Source of the DNA: Cyanobium sp. ATX 6F1
Lineage (GTDB): Bacteria > Cyanobacteriota > Cyanobacteriia > PCC-6307 > Cyanobiaceae
DNA length: 64,000 nucleotides
Assembly (NCBI RefSeq): GCF_024346315.1
Contig: NZ_JAGQCS010000001.1
Coordinates: 414,940-478,939, forward strand
Direction of reading: 5' to 3'
Shown here: piece after piece, positions 25,050 to 34,370 of the stretch
How positions within the stretch are numbered: the stretch's first letter is position 1
How the letters are laid out: every line of letters begins with the position of its first letter
Position numbers and translations under genes: made by a program
Notes under the pieces: model-generated
The model's database searches: none
Seen by the model: only the letters and a program-made list of their open reading frames with translations
What the model was told of the DNA's origin: nothing

Positions 25050-27746
25050 TCACAGGGAGGTGAGGGGGATCGCAACGGCGCGCGTGACCATCCCTGCGCC
25101 GCGGAAGCGCACGGGGCCGAAGCGCATGGCTCCAGGCAGCCGTGAGAGCACCACCGGCCAGCTGTTCACCCAGGCGGTATCGGCCAGAAATTGCTCGATC
25201 GCCTTGGCGGTGTTGCTCACCAGCAGGCGCTCTGGTTCGGCCCGCAGGCCATGGCGGGCCAGGGTCTGATCGGCCAGGTCCGGTGGGATCTCGATGCAGC
25301 TGTCGCGGCTGGTGGCCAGATCCACCAGCTCGCCGATCGTGCGAGTCAGCGGCTTGTCATTGGTCTCCACCCGTATCGGCCGCTGCAGGATCGTCTGAAT
25401 GCAGCGCCGCTCGTCGGGGATCTCGGTGCTCTGGCTATAGCTGTCCCACTCGTGGGCCGCGATGCAGAGCTCGGCCTCGGCTTCTGTGGGGGCCACATCG
25501 CTGAGCAGCGACCAGGCACCTGCCAGCAGCGTGCCGTACTGATCGCCCAGCCGCTGAGAGTCGAAGTGTCGCGCCGCCGCGCGGGTGAAAACCCCGGCGG
25601 CCTGACGGATCATCGGGATCAGGCTTGCCGTGCGTGCGATCAGGCGCCGGCTCAGCTCCGGGGTGATGTGGCGCTCCAGATCACGGTCCAGGGCCGTCCA
25701 GTGAGCTTCCCGTTCCTGCTTGGGGATGTCGCTCGGGCTGCGCAGGGTGAGCTGGGCAAAGCGGCTCTTGTCGGCACCCTGTTTGAGGGCGGTGGCGATC
25801 GAGCTGAGCAGGAACATCGAGCGCACCCGGTAGCGGCTCACCTCGCCGCTCGGTGAACCCTTGAGCATGGCGGCGCTGCTCTCGCTGCTGGCCACCCGCG
25901 CCAGCGAGAGGATGGCCTGCATGCGCTGCTGGTCGCCCTTCTCGTTGCTCTCCGCCTCATCGAAGACCACTGGCACGGCATCGCAGCAGATCGTCTGGCG
26001 CAGGCCTGCTTCCGTTGTCGCGCCGCTCACCACCAGGGCGAAGTCCCCGAGCAGCGGCACCACGAAGCGATCGAGGATCGCGCTCTTGCCCGTCCCCGCA
26101 CCGGCGGTGAGCCAGAGGTGGGGGCGCCAGGGAAGGGCACCGCAGATCGGGCCCAGCACCACCCAGCCAACCAGCAGGGTGCCGGAGGCGGGCACCTCCC
26201 AGCGGAAGCGGTTGGCGATGCTCACGACCACGGCGGCTTCCTCCACCGTCAGGGGCCCCACGCCACCGGGCCCATGGAGGCGCTTGAGGCGTTGGTAGAT
26301 GTGCCGCGAGCGGAAGGGTTCGGTGATCGGCCGCTCCCCGTCCGGTGTGATCAAGCGATCGCCCAGGTGCAGCACGGTGCGGCCGTTATCCCACCAGGCG
26401 CCACGGCCGCGGATGCGCTCGGGGGCGAACATGCCGGTTGCGGCGGAACGCTCGTGCAGGTCGCTGGCCGCCGCCGCCCAGTTCACGCCTGTGCGGCTCG
26501 GGTAAAGGGTCTCCCAGTGGCGCAGCGGCGCCAGGGCCACCAATTGGGTGGCCGTGTGAGAGGAGCGGCCCAGCCGCAGGATCTGACCGGTGCTGCTGGG
26601 CTGGTAGTAGTTCGACTCGCTGTCGTAGCCGAGGCACTGAAACGGAGCGCCGCCGCCTGCGATGGGCGTGGTCTCGTTGCCGCCGGCGGTCTTCTCACCG
26701 GCCGCTTCTCCAGGACTCTCATCCGCCTCACCGGCCGGCGGGGGCGTCACCCACTCCTGCAGTCGCTCGGCAGCCTGGGCTGGCGTCCAGTCCGCATCGG
26801 CCAGATCCCAGCTCTCGGGAACCGTGGCCGGGGGCTCCACCAATTGCACCGGACAGCCCTGCTCAGCCATCAGTGAGGCGAGGCGTTGCATCGCCCTGCG
26901 GCCCGGTGCATCGGCGTCGGGCCAGAGCGTCAGCGATCGCCCTGCCAGCGGACTCCAGTCGGCCTTGGCGATGGCGTTGGTGCCGTTGGCCCAGCTGATC
27001 ACCACGTGCTGCGGAAAGAGCAGCGCTGCTGCATCAGCTGTGGCTTCCCCTTCCACAACCAGCACCGGTGCCTCCGGGCGGGCGACCAGGTGATGGAGGC
27101 CGTAGAGGGACCGTGGCGCAGGCCACTCGCAGGAGAAGGCGTCGCGGCGGCTGGGCCGATGCCAGCCGCCATCCAGCCAGACGCGATGCAGAAAGGCCTT
27201 GCGGCCACTGCGGCCTGGGCAGAGTCGCTGGATCCAGAACAGCTGAGCGCCGGCCGGGTCGCGGTAGCACCACTGGGCGATGGCGCCCTCCTCCAGAGCA
27301 GGCGGCAAAGCCTCCGGCGGCGGCAGTTCGGGCTGCCGCCAGGGCCGGCCACCATGGCCCGGCAGTGCGGCAAGAGATGCAGCTACTGGTCTGCCGCATG
27401 ATCCGTTGGAGGTCGCACACGGCAGAGGCCGGTGCCGTTGATCCGGTTCAGGCTCGAGGCCGAGATAGCGCTCCACTTCCTGGCAGGCCTGCCGAAAGCT
27501 CCAGCGGCGCACCCGCATCAGCAGGTCCATCCCGGAGCCGCCGCCGCCCATGTGATCCTTGCCGCCGCACTGGTTGCAGAACCAGGAGCCACCGCTATCG
27601 CGATCATCAAAGCGGTAGCGATCCCTGCCGCCGCAGCTGGGGCAGGGCTGATGGTGGTTGCTGAGCTGCTCCGGGCTCAGTCCGGCCAGGGCGCTGAGCA
27701 GCTCACTCCAGCGGCCCGTGGCCGCCGTGATCACGTCGGTTGCCAT
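25050..27746 (-). CDS. P4-type primase-helicase
   Basis: 898 aa. A zinc ribbon at about 34-62 (CPSCGG...FCNQCGG) begins a primase domain. A TOPRIM-like segment lies near 225-300 (VLVVEGEATADAAALL; LTLWPDADAPG). A superfamily 3/DUF927-type ATPase follows in the second half: AGAGTGKSA near 548, VVFDEAESNEKGDQ near 590. Such proteins prime and unwind DNA for satellite/phage replication. It is the first long gene of the minus-strand replication block, behind a small RHH gene. Confidence 0.87.
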   Translation of the reverse strand: MATDVITAATGRWSELLSALAGLSPEQLSNHHQPCPSCGGRDRYRFDDRDSGGSWFCNQCGGKDHMGGGGSGMDLLMRVRRWSFRQACQEVERYLGLEPEPDQRHRPLPCATSNGSCGRPVAASLAALPGHGGRPWRQPELPPPEALPPALEEGAIAQWCYRDPAGAQLFWIQRLCPGRSGRKAFLHRVWLDGGWHRPSRRDAFSCEWPAPRSLYGLHHLVARPEAPVLVVEGEATADAAALLFPQHVVISWANGTNAIAKADWSPLAGRSLTLWPDADAPGRRAMQRLASLMAEQGCPVQLVEPPATVPESWDLADADWTPAQAAERLQEWVTPPPAGEADESPGEAAGEKTAGGNETTPIAGGGAPFQCLGYDSESNYYQPSSTGQILRLGRSSHTATQLVALAPLRHWETLYPSRTGVNWAAAASDLHERSAATGMFAPERIRGRGAWWDNGRTVLHLGDRLITPDGERPITEPFRSRHIYQRLKRLHGPGGVGPLTVEEAAVVVSIANRFRWEVPASGTLLVGWVVLGPICGALPWRPHLWLTAGAGTGKSAILDRFVVPLLGDFALVVSGATTEAGLRQTICCDAVPVVFDEAESNEKGDQQRMQAILSLARVASSESSAAMLKGSPSGEVSRYRVRSMFLLSSIATALKQGADKSRFAQLTLRSPSDIPKQEREAHWTALDRDLERHITPELSRRLIARTASLIPMIRQAAGVFTRAAARHFDSQRLGDQYGTLLAGAWSLLSDVAPTEAEAELCIAAHEWDSYSQSTEIPDERRCIQTILQRPIRVETNDKPLTRTIGELVDLATSRDSCIEIPPDLADQTLARHGLRAEPERLLVSNTAKAIEQFLADTAWVNSWPVVLSRLPGAMRFGPVRFRGAGMVTRAVAIPLTSL

Positions 27747-27761
27747 GGATGTCGCCGCGGA

Positions 27762-27968
27762 TCAACGCCGAGCAGCAGGCGTTGCCAGAGCAGGCACGGG
27801 GAAAGGCTCCGGTTGGCTCAGGCTGCCCTGCTCCGCGGCGATGGCGGCGTCCAGCACCTGCCGCAGCGCTGCCGAGCGGCTCAGGGCACCGTGACGGCGG
27901 CGCAGATCAAGCCAAGCCAGCTGCTGCTCGGTGATCGAGAAGCTCAGCGGTGAAGCAAACGAGGCCAT
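27762..27968 (-). CDS. ribbon-helix-helix-like small regulator
   Basis: 68 aa from ATG 27968 (MASFASPLSFSI...). The pattern of a short strand (PLSFSITEQQ), a helix and a second helix (SRSAALRQVLDAAI) matches CopG/Arc-type DNA-binding folds. It lies 15 bp upstream of the primase gene and just inside operator-like site B, so it could autoregulate the operon. Confidence 0.6.
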   Translation of the reverse strand: MASFASPLSFSITEQQLAWLDLRRRHGALSRSAALRQVLDAAIAAEQGSLSQPEPFPVPALATPAARR

Positions 27969-27973
27969 GCGGA

Positions 27974-27986
27974 CTAGGAACTCTGA
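27974..27986 (+). promoter_or_regulatory. operator-like word, site B
   Basis: CTAGGAACTCTGA in the divergent promoter gap between the RHH gene (minus) and the helicase gene at 28072 (plus). It matches site C in 12 of 13 bases. Confidence 0.5.
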
Positions 27987-28071
27987 GCACAGCCTAAGCA
28001 CACAGGGCAAGGCTTGGTAAGTTGAACATTGTCAGCCCGCGCCAATCAGCGCCAAGCATCCAGTCCTCTCC

Positions 28072-29520
28072 ATGGCCCTGATCGTTCTGCGCGACTACCA
28101 GCTCCAGCTCCTGGACGATCTCCGCACAGCTCTCAAGAGCCATCGGCGGGTCTGTGCCGTGATGCCCACCGGTGCCGGCAAGGGCCAGACGATCGGCGCG
28201 ATCGTGCGGGGCGCTGCCGACAAAGGCCGTCGGGTGCTGGTGCTGGCCCACCGGGCCGAGCTGATCGAGCAGCTCAGCGCCACCGTGCGGGCCTGGGGTC
28301 TGGAGCCCGACCTGATCGTCCCCGGTCACCAGCTCCAGGGTCAGCAAGTGGCCGTGGGCTCGGTGCAGACCGTGGCCAGGCGGCTGGAGGGGCATGGTCC
28401 CAAGCAGCTTCCGGCGCCGGATCTGATCATTCAGGACGAGGCCCACCACCTGGTGGCGGGAAACGTCTGGGGCCGGATCATCAACGCCTGGCCAGGCGCC
28501 CACTTGATCGGCAAGACCGCCACCCCCGAGCGACTCGACGGCAAGGGGCTTGGCGTCGAGGCGGGCGGCTTCTTTGAGGCCCTGGTGCTGGGGCCGCCTG
28601 CGGCCTGGCTGGTGGAGCAGGGCTGGCTGGCCCGGCCCAGGGTCTTCTCCTGGCCAGGTGCCAGAAAGAACAAGGGGCAAGGCGCCAAGTTGCGTCAGCG
28701 GATGGGTGAGTTCGATCTGGAGCAGGCAGCTCGCGCCTTCGGCGATCGGGCTGCCGTCGGCGATGCGGTGTCGCACTACCGCCGCCGGCTGCACCCGGCC
28801 ACGGCGATCTGTTTCTGCTGCACGATCCAGCACGCCGAGCAACTGGCCGGCGCTTTCCGCACTGCGGGAATTCGCGCCGCCGCGGTCAGTGGCAGCACCC
28901 CAGCAGAGGAACGCAGGCGCCTGATTGCCGGACTGGGCACCGGCGAGGTGGAGGTGCTCACCAGCTGCATGATCATTTCCGAGGGCACCGACATCCCCTC
29001 GGTGGGCGGGGCGATCCTGATGCGCCCCACCGCCAGCCTGAGCTTGTACTTGCAGATGGTCGGCCGGGCCCTGCGGCCCGCACCAGGCAAGGGCGAGGCG
29101 GTGATCCTTGATCACGTCGGCAATGCCCATCGCCACGGGCTGCCCACCGACGAGCGCGAATGGAACCTGGCCGGCCGGAAGCGCCGGGAGGGAGTCTCGA
29201 TTCCAATCAAGGACTGCCCGCTCTGTTTCTGCAGCTGCCCCAGCGCGGCCCAGCAGTGCCCTGACTGCGGCCACCTGTTCCTCAGTGAGGAGCGCGATGA
29301 GCAGCGCCGCGGTCTGCAGCAGATCGAGGGCGATCTGGTCGAAATCGTCGCCGGTGCCCACCGGCCCAAGCCCCGCCAACAGCAGCGGCCACGCCACAGA
29401 TCGCCCTCGGCCGGCTGCCGCAGCCTCGAGCAGTTGCAGCAGCGGGAGCAGGAGCGGGGCTACAAACCCGGCTGGGCCAGGCATGTCTGGGCTGCCCGGC
29501 AGCGGGGTCTTCAGGCCTGA
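28072..29520 (+). CDS. SF2 DEAH-box helicase of the element
   Basis: 482 aa. RDYQLQLLDDL Q-motif-like start, Walker A MPTGAGKGQT at about 30-39, DEAHH near 123, TATPERLDG near 148 (motif III-like), and motifs V-VI in the SEGTDIPSVGG and QMVGRALRP segments. A cysteine-rich zinc module follows at about 381-403 (CPLCFCSCPSAAQQCPDCG). It resembles UvsW/RadD-type phage helicases acting in replication or recombination. First plus-strand gene after the divergent promoter. Confidence 0.88.
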   Translation: MALIVLRDYQLQLLDDLRTALKSHRRVCAVMPTGAGKGQTIGAIVRGAADKGRRVLVLAHRAELIEQLSATVRAWGLEPDLIVPGHQLQGQQVAVGSVQTVARRLEGHGPKQLPAPDLIIQDEAHHLVAGNVWGRIINAWPGAHLIGKTATPERLDGKGLGVEAGGFFEALVLGPPAAWLVEQGWLARPRVFSWPGARKNKGQGAKLRQRMGEFDLEQAARAFGDRAAVGDAVSHYRRRLHPATAICFCCTIQHAEQLAGAFRTAGIRAAAVSGSTPAEERRRLIAGLGTGEVEVLTSCMIISEGTDIPSVGGAILMRPTASLSLYLQMVGRALRPAPGKGEAVILDHVGNAHRHGLPTDEREWNLAGRKRREGVSIPIKDCPLCFCSCPSAAQQCPDCGHLFLSEERDEQRRGLQQIEGDLVEIVAGAHRPKPRQQQRPRHRSPSAGCRSLEQLQQREQERGYKPGWARHVWAARQRGLQA

Positions 29521-29956
29521 ATGGAGGTTTCGTCAGCCCCAATCAACTGGGCATCGAGCCCCAGCTGTTGTGCCGCCAGCACAAACGGGGCATCCAGGCT
29601 GCAGAGGGTGGCGCCCCGTCCGGAGGCGATCGCCAGGTGCAGCGCATCGGCCGCCCGCAGGGCCGTGGTCCAGCCGAGCAGACAGGCATTGGCATTACGG
29701 AAGTCCTGCGGTTCCACCTCCAGCATCAGAAGACCTGGGGCCAGGCTGCGTTCAAAGCCCAGCAGCACCGCCTCGGCCTGCGAGCGGCTCAGGGCCTTGG
29801 TGCGCACCTTGAGCCCGAGAGCGGAATGGAGCTCGGTGGCACTCCAAGGGCTGATCGCCAGTGGTGCTGTGGCCTGCTCGAAAAATGCCGCTGCGGTATC
29901 GGAATGGGCCTCCGGTGTCAGAGCCGCCAACAGCACGCAGGTATCGACGTAAAGCA

Positions 29957-29957
<1 letters not shown>
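29511..29957 (-). CDS. vapC: VapC-type PIN-domain toxin
   Basis: 148 aa. MLYVDTCVLLAAL (first Asp), SATELHSAL (Glu), LRAADALHLAIA (Asp pair) and CSLDAPFVLAA (last Asp) form the PIN active site that cleaves RNA in a metal-dependent way. The start overlaps the antitoxin stop by one base (TGATG), the usual toxin-antitoxin coupling. The pair lies on the strand opposite to the replication genes and converges on the helicase. Confidence 0.87.
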
Positions 29958-30205
<248 letters not shown>

Positions 30206-30294
30206 CTAGATGACCAACTCTAAACGGGATCCTGGGGCGAGACCCATCCATGAGGCAGGGGCCAGCAGTCCCAGGCAGCACGGCAATAGGGGGC

Positions 30295-30672
30295 ATGGCC
30301 CCCTCACCCAACGAATACGAGATCCAGCAGCGCATCCGCCTGTCCTGCGGCCGAGGGCCGGTGCGGCTCTGGCGCAACAACACCGGTGCCCTGGTCGATC
30401 AGCAGGGCCGGCTGGTGCGCTTTGGGCTCTGTAAGGGCAGCAGCGACCTGATCGGCCTGCGAATGCTGGAGGTCACACCCGAGATGGTGGGCCAGCGGAT
30501 CGCCCAGTTCGTCGCCCTCGAGATCAAGACGACCCACGGTGTCGTCAGCGCTGAGCAGCGGGCCTTTCTGCAACTCGTGGAGCAGCTCGGGGGTGTGTCG
30601 GCCGTCTGCTGCTCCATCGAGGAAGCCGAGCAGTCGCTCGCCGTGACCAGATCGATCCGGCTGAGCCACTGA
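30295..30672 (+). CDS. VRR-NUC domain nuclease
   Basis: 125 aa from ATG 30295. Motifs VRLWRNNTG, KGSSDLIGL (Asp), FVALEIKT (E-x-K), then SAEQRAFLQLVEQLGG are the VRR-NUC order, a PD-(D/E)XK subtype frequent in phages as structure-specific or Holliday-junction-type nuclease. Its TGA overlaps the next ATG by one base, so the two are coupled. Confidence 0.85.
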   Translation: MAPSPNEYEIQQRIRLSCGRGPVRLWRNNTGALVDQQGRLVRFGLCKGSSDLIGLRMLEVTPEMVGQRIAQFVALEIKTTHGVVSAEQRAFLQLVEQLGGVSAVCCSIEEAEQSLAVTRSIRLSH

Positions 30673-30884
30673 TGGATCCGGCAGAACTGCAGCGGCGGCT
30701 CAGGCGGCTGGCCCAGCTCCACCCCGGCGAGCATCCCTACACATTGGCTTTGAGATTGCAGGCGGAGACAAGCAAAGCGATCACTGGGGAAAGGCCAAGC
30801 ACATCCTCAACAGGCTTGGTACTGACCAGTCTTGACATGCCAAGACATGACAGGCTCTGGCTGCGGGTGCCAAGTTTGTCTTAG
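30672..30884 (+). CDS. small hypothetical protein, 70 aa
   Basis: ATG overlaps the VRR-NUC stop (TGATG). The N-terminal half is helical (LQRRLRRLAQLHPGEHPYTLALRL); the C-terminal half is Ser/Thr-rich and may be less constrained. It ends close to operator-like site C. Function unknown. Confidence 0.5.
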   Translation: MDPAELQRRLRRLAQLHPGEHPYTLALRLQAETSKAITGERPSTSSTGLVLTSLDMPRHDRLWLRVPSLS

Positions 30885-30891
30885 CTTCTCG

Positions 30892-30911
30892 CTAAGAACT
30901 CTGAATTCAGA
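30892..30911 (+). promoter_or_regulatory. operator-like site C with a 12-bp palindrome
   Basis: CTAAGAACTCTGA (30892-30904) overlaps the perfect palindrome TCTGAATTCAGA (30900-30911), two bases before the GTG of the next gene. An additional TTAGC...GCTAA inverted pair lies just upstream (30881-30895). The overlap with the start region suggests repression. Confidence 0.5.
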
Positions 30912-30913
30912 AC

Positions 30914-31633
30914 GTGGCCGTCACCTACGCGGAGCTGCTTGAGCACCAGGAGGAGAACCGCGCTGCATTCGGACGCATGCTGCTGAACTGGCGCAGACGC
31001 AACGGCTGGACCCAGTACACCGCCTGCAGTTGGGCGGAAGAGGTTGGCTTCGAGACAATCTCCTACGGCAACCTCTCGGTGATCGAGCAGGGCAAGGCGG
31101 GCGAGCTGCGGCAGAAAGCCTTCTGGCAACTGGGAGAACTCAACCGCCGCATCGCCGATGAGGAGTGGGGCGCACTCAAGGATCAGGCGATCAAGGAGAA
31201 GCTGAAGGGCGCGGTTGCCATCGGGGACAACAACTGCCCGGTCTGGACACCACTGGAATTCTGGGCCTGCTACTGCGGCCTGCGCGAGGTGCCGGATGCG
31301 TTCCGCACCACGCCGGCCCCGTCCATCGGCCAGCGCAAGGCCACCGAGCTGTCGACCAAGTGGCGCAACCAGCTGCGGCGGGTCGTCGACGAGTGCGAGC
31401 TCGAGCCCAGCGAGGCCATCACCGCCCTGGCGGCAGAAGCCAGCGAGGAACACCGCAAGCGCTTCTACGCCGTCCTCACCGGTTTTGGCGACTACAAGCC
31501 CGAAGAGCTGGCCCCCCTCTGGATCGAGGGCGACCTGTATCAGCCCAAGCGCTGGCTTGATCAGTGGGAGACCGCCAACTGCCAGCCGCGCAAACCCGGC
31601 AGGGGGAAGGGCAAGAAGCCCGTCGTGGCCTAA
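30914..31633 (+). CDS. putative phage regulator with Xre-like N-terminus
   Basis: 239 aa, GTG start. Residues about 12-60 (RAAFGRMLLNWRRRNGWTQYTACSWAEE...NLSVIEQGKAG) follow the helix-turn-helix layout of Xre regulators. The remainder is helical and unassigned, and the C-terminus is Lys/Arg/Gly-rich (RKPGRGKGKK). Operator-like site C lies at its start codon, consistent with autoregulation. It could be the element's repressor, but sequence alone does not prove it. Confidence 0.62.
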   Translation: MAVTYAELLEHQEENRAAFGRMLLNWRRRNGWTQYTACSWAEEVGFETISYGNLSVIEQGKAGELRQKAFWQLGELNRRIADEEWGALKDQAIKEKLKGAVAIGDNNCPVWTPLEFWACYCGLREVPDAFRTTPAPSIGQRKATELSTKWRNQLRRVVDECELEPSEAITALAAEASEEHRKRFYAVLTGFGDYKPEELAPLWIEGDLYQPKRWLDQWETANCQPRKPGRGKGKKPVVA

Positions 31634-31638
31634 TGGCT

Positions 31639-31686
31639 AGGAATTAACAGCCGCTGCTAATGCGGCTTTCAGTAAAGAGTTCTAAG
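31639..31686 (+). promoter_or_regulatory. shared leader element copy 2 and operator-like site D
   Basis: TAGGAATTAACAGCCGCTG, five bases, then GCGGCT repeats the leader seen at 24018-24057 (minus). It is followed by AAAGAGTTCTAAG (31674-31686), whose complement CTTAGAACTCTTT is a variant of the operator word. It precedes the 31724 operon by about 40 bp. Confidence 0.5.
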
Positions 31687-31723
31687 ATCACGATCAGCGG
31701 GCAACCGCCCGATCTGATTCCTC

Positions 31724-32470
31724 ATGGTCACACCAGCCAGGCTCTTGGAGGCCCAGTCTCATCACCCCCCGGAGCAACAGCTCACCCACGCCATGGCCTG
31801 CTTTCAGGCCGAGGTTTCCGCCATCCCCTGCCCCGACCTGGGCGCCGTCGTGGAGGCTGCACGCCCTGCCTTCCGCCAGGGCATCGGCTGGTCCGCCCAA
31901 CTGGACGAGCAGCAGGGCCGCTCCAGGCTGCAGGTCACGGTGAGGCACGCCGCTGGCGCTGAGCTCAACAGTGAGGCTTGGGTCGAGGAAACCGGCGATC
32001 TGCCTGGAATGACCGGCTTGATGCTGGCCATGCTGCTGGGCATTCCTGTGTCCCCAGAGGCTCAGGCTGCAAAGCCCTGTGACAGTGAAGAACTGAGTGG
32101 GGCTGACAAGTCTGGCGGCCCACTGATGGCTGTGGCTCGGCCGGAGCCCGTTGAGGAGGCCCAAGCATCAGTCCAGCTGGCCGAGGCCCCGCCCAGCAGC
32201 AGCGGTAGCCCCGATGAAGGTGGCGACCCAGCACTGCTCCCGCTGACGCCCGAGGAGATCAGCGGCTACCACCGCCAGGTGCTGGATCTGCCGCCGGCCG
32301 TTCGCCGCGAGCTCACCAATGCGTTCCGTGAGCACTTCCAGGTGCCCCGCAGTGCCCGCTCGATAGGCGATCGCATCACCCAGCGCCAGCACGGCGACTT
32401 CATCGAGCGCTTCCTCGAGGAATGCCAGGGCCAGGAGCCGGAGGTCGTTCCCACGCCGTGCGCCCCATGA
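31724..32470 (+). CDS. hypothetical protein heading the early operon
   Basis: 248 aa, ATG at 31724. The N-terminal half looks globular; a Ser/Pro/Glu-rich linker (about 120-165) leads to a C-terminal helical domain (LTPEEISGYHRQVLDLPPAVR...FREHFQVP). Start overlap with the following gene (ATGA) places it first in a run of coupled genes with an RHH protein and SSB. No known family. Confidence 0.65.
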   Translation: MVTPARLLEAQSHHPPEQQLTHAMACFQAEVSAIPCPDLGAVVEAARPAFRQGIGWSAQLDEQQGRSRLQVTVRHAAGAELNSEAWVEETGDLPGMTGLMLAMLLGIPVSPEAQAAKPCDSEELSGADKSGGPLMAVARPEPVEEAQASVQLAEAPPSSSGSPDEGGDPALLPLTPEEISGYHRQVLDLPPAVRRELTNAFREHFQVPRSARSIGDRITQRQHGDFIERFLEECQGQEPEVVPTPCAP

Positions 32471-32712
32471 GCCTGAGCCATCGCCCCAGGCCCCCCCGTC
32501 GCTACGGCGAGCAGCCCCGCTCACTGGCCGGCCGCCACTTCATCCAGACCCAGGTGCGCACCGACGTCTACCTGCGGATCCGCGAGCTGATGGAGGCCCG
32601 CAACCTCTCCGCCAGCGGAGCGGTGCACCACCTGCTGCGTGAGCGCTTTGGCCTGCCGCCGCTTCCTCCCTTCGATCAACCGACCGTTTCACAGGATTCA
32701 CACCATGGCTAA
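32467..32712 (+). CDS. small ribbon-helix-helix-like protein
   Basis: 81 aa from ATG 32467, overlapping the preceding stop by 4 bp. IQTQVRTDVYLRIRELMEARNLSASGAVHHLLRERF fits strand-helix-helix (RHH/CopG) DNA-binding folds. It overlaps the SSB start by 8 bp. A regulator or recombination accessory protein is plausible. Confidence 0.6.
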   Translation: MSLSHRPRPPRRYGEQPRSLAGRHFIQTQVRTDVYLRIRELMEARNLSASGAVHHLLRERFGLPPLPPFDQPTVSQDSHHG

Positions 32713-33298
32713 GGACCTGTTCCGCACGCCCCTCGCCGCAGTGCGCTGGGCCCACCTGATCACCCCCAGGCATCAGCTCGACAAGAGCAAACCGCTGGCC
32801 TGGACCTGCGATCTGCTGCTACCCAATAGCGACGAGAGGGCGCAATCCTTCCTGCTGGCGATGGAGGATCAGTTCATCGCCCTGCATGGCAGCCGCAAAC
32901 GCCGAGCGGAGAAGGGCTTCCCCTGGAAGGCCGACAAGGACAAGCCCAGCGAGCTCACCGTGGTGCGCTTCAAGGTGCCGCAGTTTCAGCGGCGCGATGG
33001 CTCCCTCTCCGAGGGGCCCCGCATCGTCGATTCCAAAAAGCAGCCCTGGGATGGGGCCGCCATCGGCAACGGCTCCAAGGTGATCGTCGCCTTCGACATC
33101 TACGACTGGGACGGCGAGAACGGCTGCGGCATGACCTTCCAGCCCAGGGCCGTCCAGGTCGTCGACTTCGTGCCCTACGAGCAGGTGGATCCCACCGACG
33201 GCTTCGACGAGCTGGATGGCTACTCCGCGGTCAACACATCCACCGACTCCGGCTCCAGCAGCTGGGCCGCCGATGACGACGAGGAGGCACCGTTCTGA
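32705..33298 (+). CDS. phage single-stranded DNA-binding protein
   Basis: 197 aa from ATG 32705 (MAKDLFRTPL). The body (GFPWKADKDKPSELTVVRFKVP; IGNGSKVIVAFDIYDW; CGMTFQPRAVQVVDFVPYE) resembles DUF2815/T7 gp2.5-type OB-fold SSBs. It ends in the acidic tail DDDEEAPF with a terminal Phe, the partner-binding signature of SSBs. Placement among replication genes agrees. Confidence 0.82.
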   Translation: MAKDLFRTPLAAVRWAHLITPRHQLDKSKPLAWTCDLLLPNSDERAQSFLLAMEDQFIALHGSRKRRAEKGFPWKADKDKPSELTVVRFKVPQFQRRDGSLSEGPRIVDSKKQPWDGAAIGNGSKVIVAFDIYDWDGENGCGMTFQPRAVQVVDFVPYEQVDPTDGFDELDGYSAVNTSTDSGSSSWAADDDEEAPF

Positions 33299-33594
33299 TG
33301 ACCCACCTCCACAGCATCCGCGGCGGCGTAGGTGGTGCCCGGCCCCAGGGGGGCAAACCCCAGCTACCAGCTTTCTGCCGCACGCGCCGGCCCACCACCA
33401 CCGTTTCTGTGAGCAGCCTGCGGGGGCTCTACCGGTTGGTGCTGCTGGTCCTGGTTTTCCAGCTGAGCACCCTGCTGCTGGTGATCGCCGGTCCTGTTCC
33501 GCCACGGCTGACCCCGGCCACCAACGCCTTCCGCCCAGAAGCCGGCACCGCTGCAGCCGGGACTTTTTCCGTCACACCGCATCCATACCGATGA
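33298..33594 (+). CDS. small membrane protein
   Basis: 98 aa, ATG overlapping the SSB stop by 4 bp. A basic N-terminal part is followed by one clear membrane helix (LYRLVLLVLVFQLSTLLLVIAG, about residues 45-66) and a Pro/Ala-rich tail. It also overlaps the next start by 4 bp. Role unknown. Confidence 0.55.
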   Translation: MTHLHSIRGGVGGARPQGGKPQLPAFCRTRRPTTTVSVSSLRGLYRLVLLVLVFQLSTLLLVIAGPVPPRLTPATNAFRPEAGTAAAGTFSVTPHPYR

Positions 33595-34370
33595 AGAGCA
33601 TCGTTTCCTCTCCGGCGTCCTTCGAGTTGGTGACCCGCTCGTGGGAAGGGACACCGATCAGCCGCCGAACGACGGATGGCTACGTCAATGCCACGGCGAT
33701 GTGCAAAGCCAACGGCAAGCGGTGGAAGGACTACCGCGAATCGGATCGGTGCCAGCACTATCTGGACGCCCTGGAAAGCGTGGCCGGAATTTCCGTCCAC
33801 GCTCTTGTGGAGTCCCGCTCAGGCGGTGCGGGCGGCGGCGGAACCTGGGTCCATCCCCAGGTCGCGGTCGACCTGGCTCGCTGGATCAGCGCACCCTTCG
33901 CGGTGTGGATGGACGGCTGGTTCTTGGAGAGCGTCCAGCAGGCTCAACCGGCACCGGTGGTGACACCCCATCCCAGACTCAGGGAAGCCGAGGTGATCGC
34001 CTTGGTGGAGATCAGTATCGGGCTTTTCGAGCGGCTCGGCGGTCTGGATCAGCGCGACGAGCTCCTGTTCAAGGACATCGTGCGCAGCAACGTGCTCACC
34101 GCGAGCTCGGGGATGTTGCCCGCCATCGCTGCAGACGACGAGCTGACCCTGGGTGATGCCTGGCTGGAGGTGTTCCAGCAGGTGCTGCCGCGCACGAAGT
34201 TCTGCTCAGCAGGAAAGCTCGTGGCTCAGGCCTATCGCCAGGAGTTCGGCCAAGAGCCGCCCTGCCGCCAACAATTCGTCGATGGCGCTCCCCGGCAGGT
34301 GAAGAGCTACCGCCGCTCCTGGCTGCTCGACACCCTCAAGCGCTTCCGGGCTCAGTTCGCAGGAAGCTGA
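33591..34370 (+). CDS. KilA-N domain protein (antirepressor-like)
   Basis: 259 aa from ATG 33591. Residues about 20-110 carry the KilA-N pattern: ISRRTTDGYVNATAMCKAN, then KRWKDY, and WVHPQVAVDLARWISAPFAVWM. Known members are phage DNA-binding or antirepressor proteins. The C-terminal half has a conserved-looking helical domain. Its stop overlaps the next start by one base. Confidence 0.87.
   Translation: MKSIVSSPASFELVTRSWEGTPISRRTTDGYVNATAMCKANGKRWKDYRESDRCQHYLDALESVAGISVHALVESRSGGAGGGGTWVHPQVAVDLARWISAPFAVWMDGWFLESVQQAQPAPVVTPHPRLREAEVIALVEISIGLFERLGGLDQRDELLFKDIVRSNVLTASSGMLPAIAADDELTLGDAWLEVFQQVLPRTKFCSAGKLVAQAYRQEFGQEPPCRQQFVDGAPRQVKSYRRSWLLDTLKRFRAQFAGS

Noticed and set aside
30881..31453. 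190-codon minus-strand frame over the Xre-like gene.
   Set aside because: The plus-strand frame has operon context and a domain pattern; the minus frame is a shadow.
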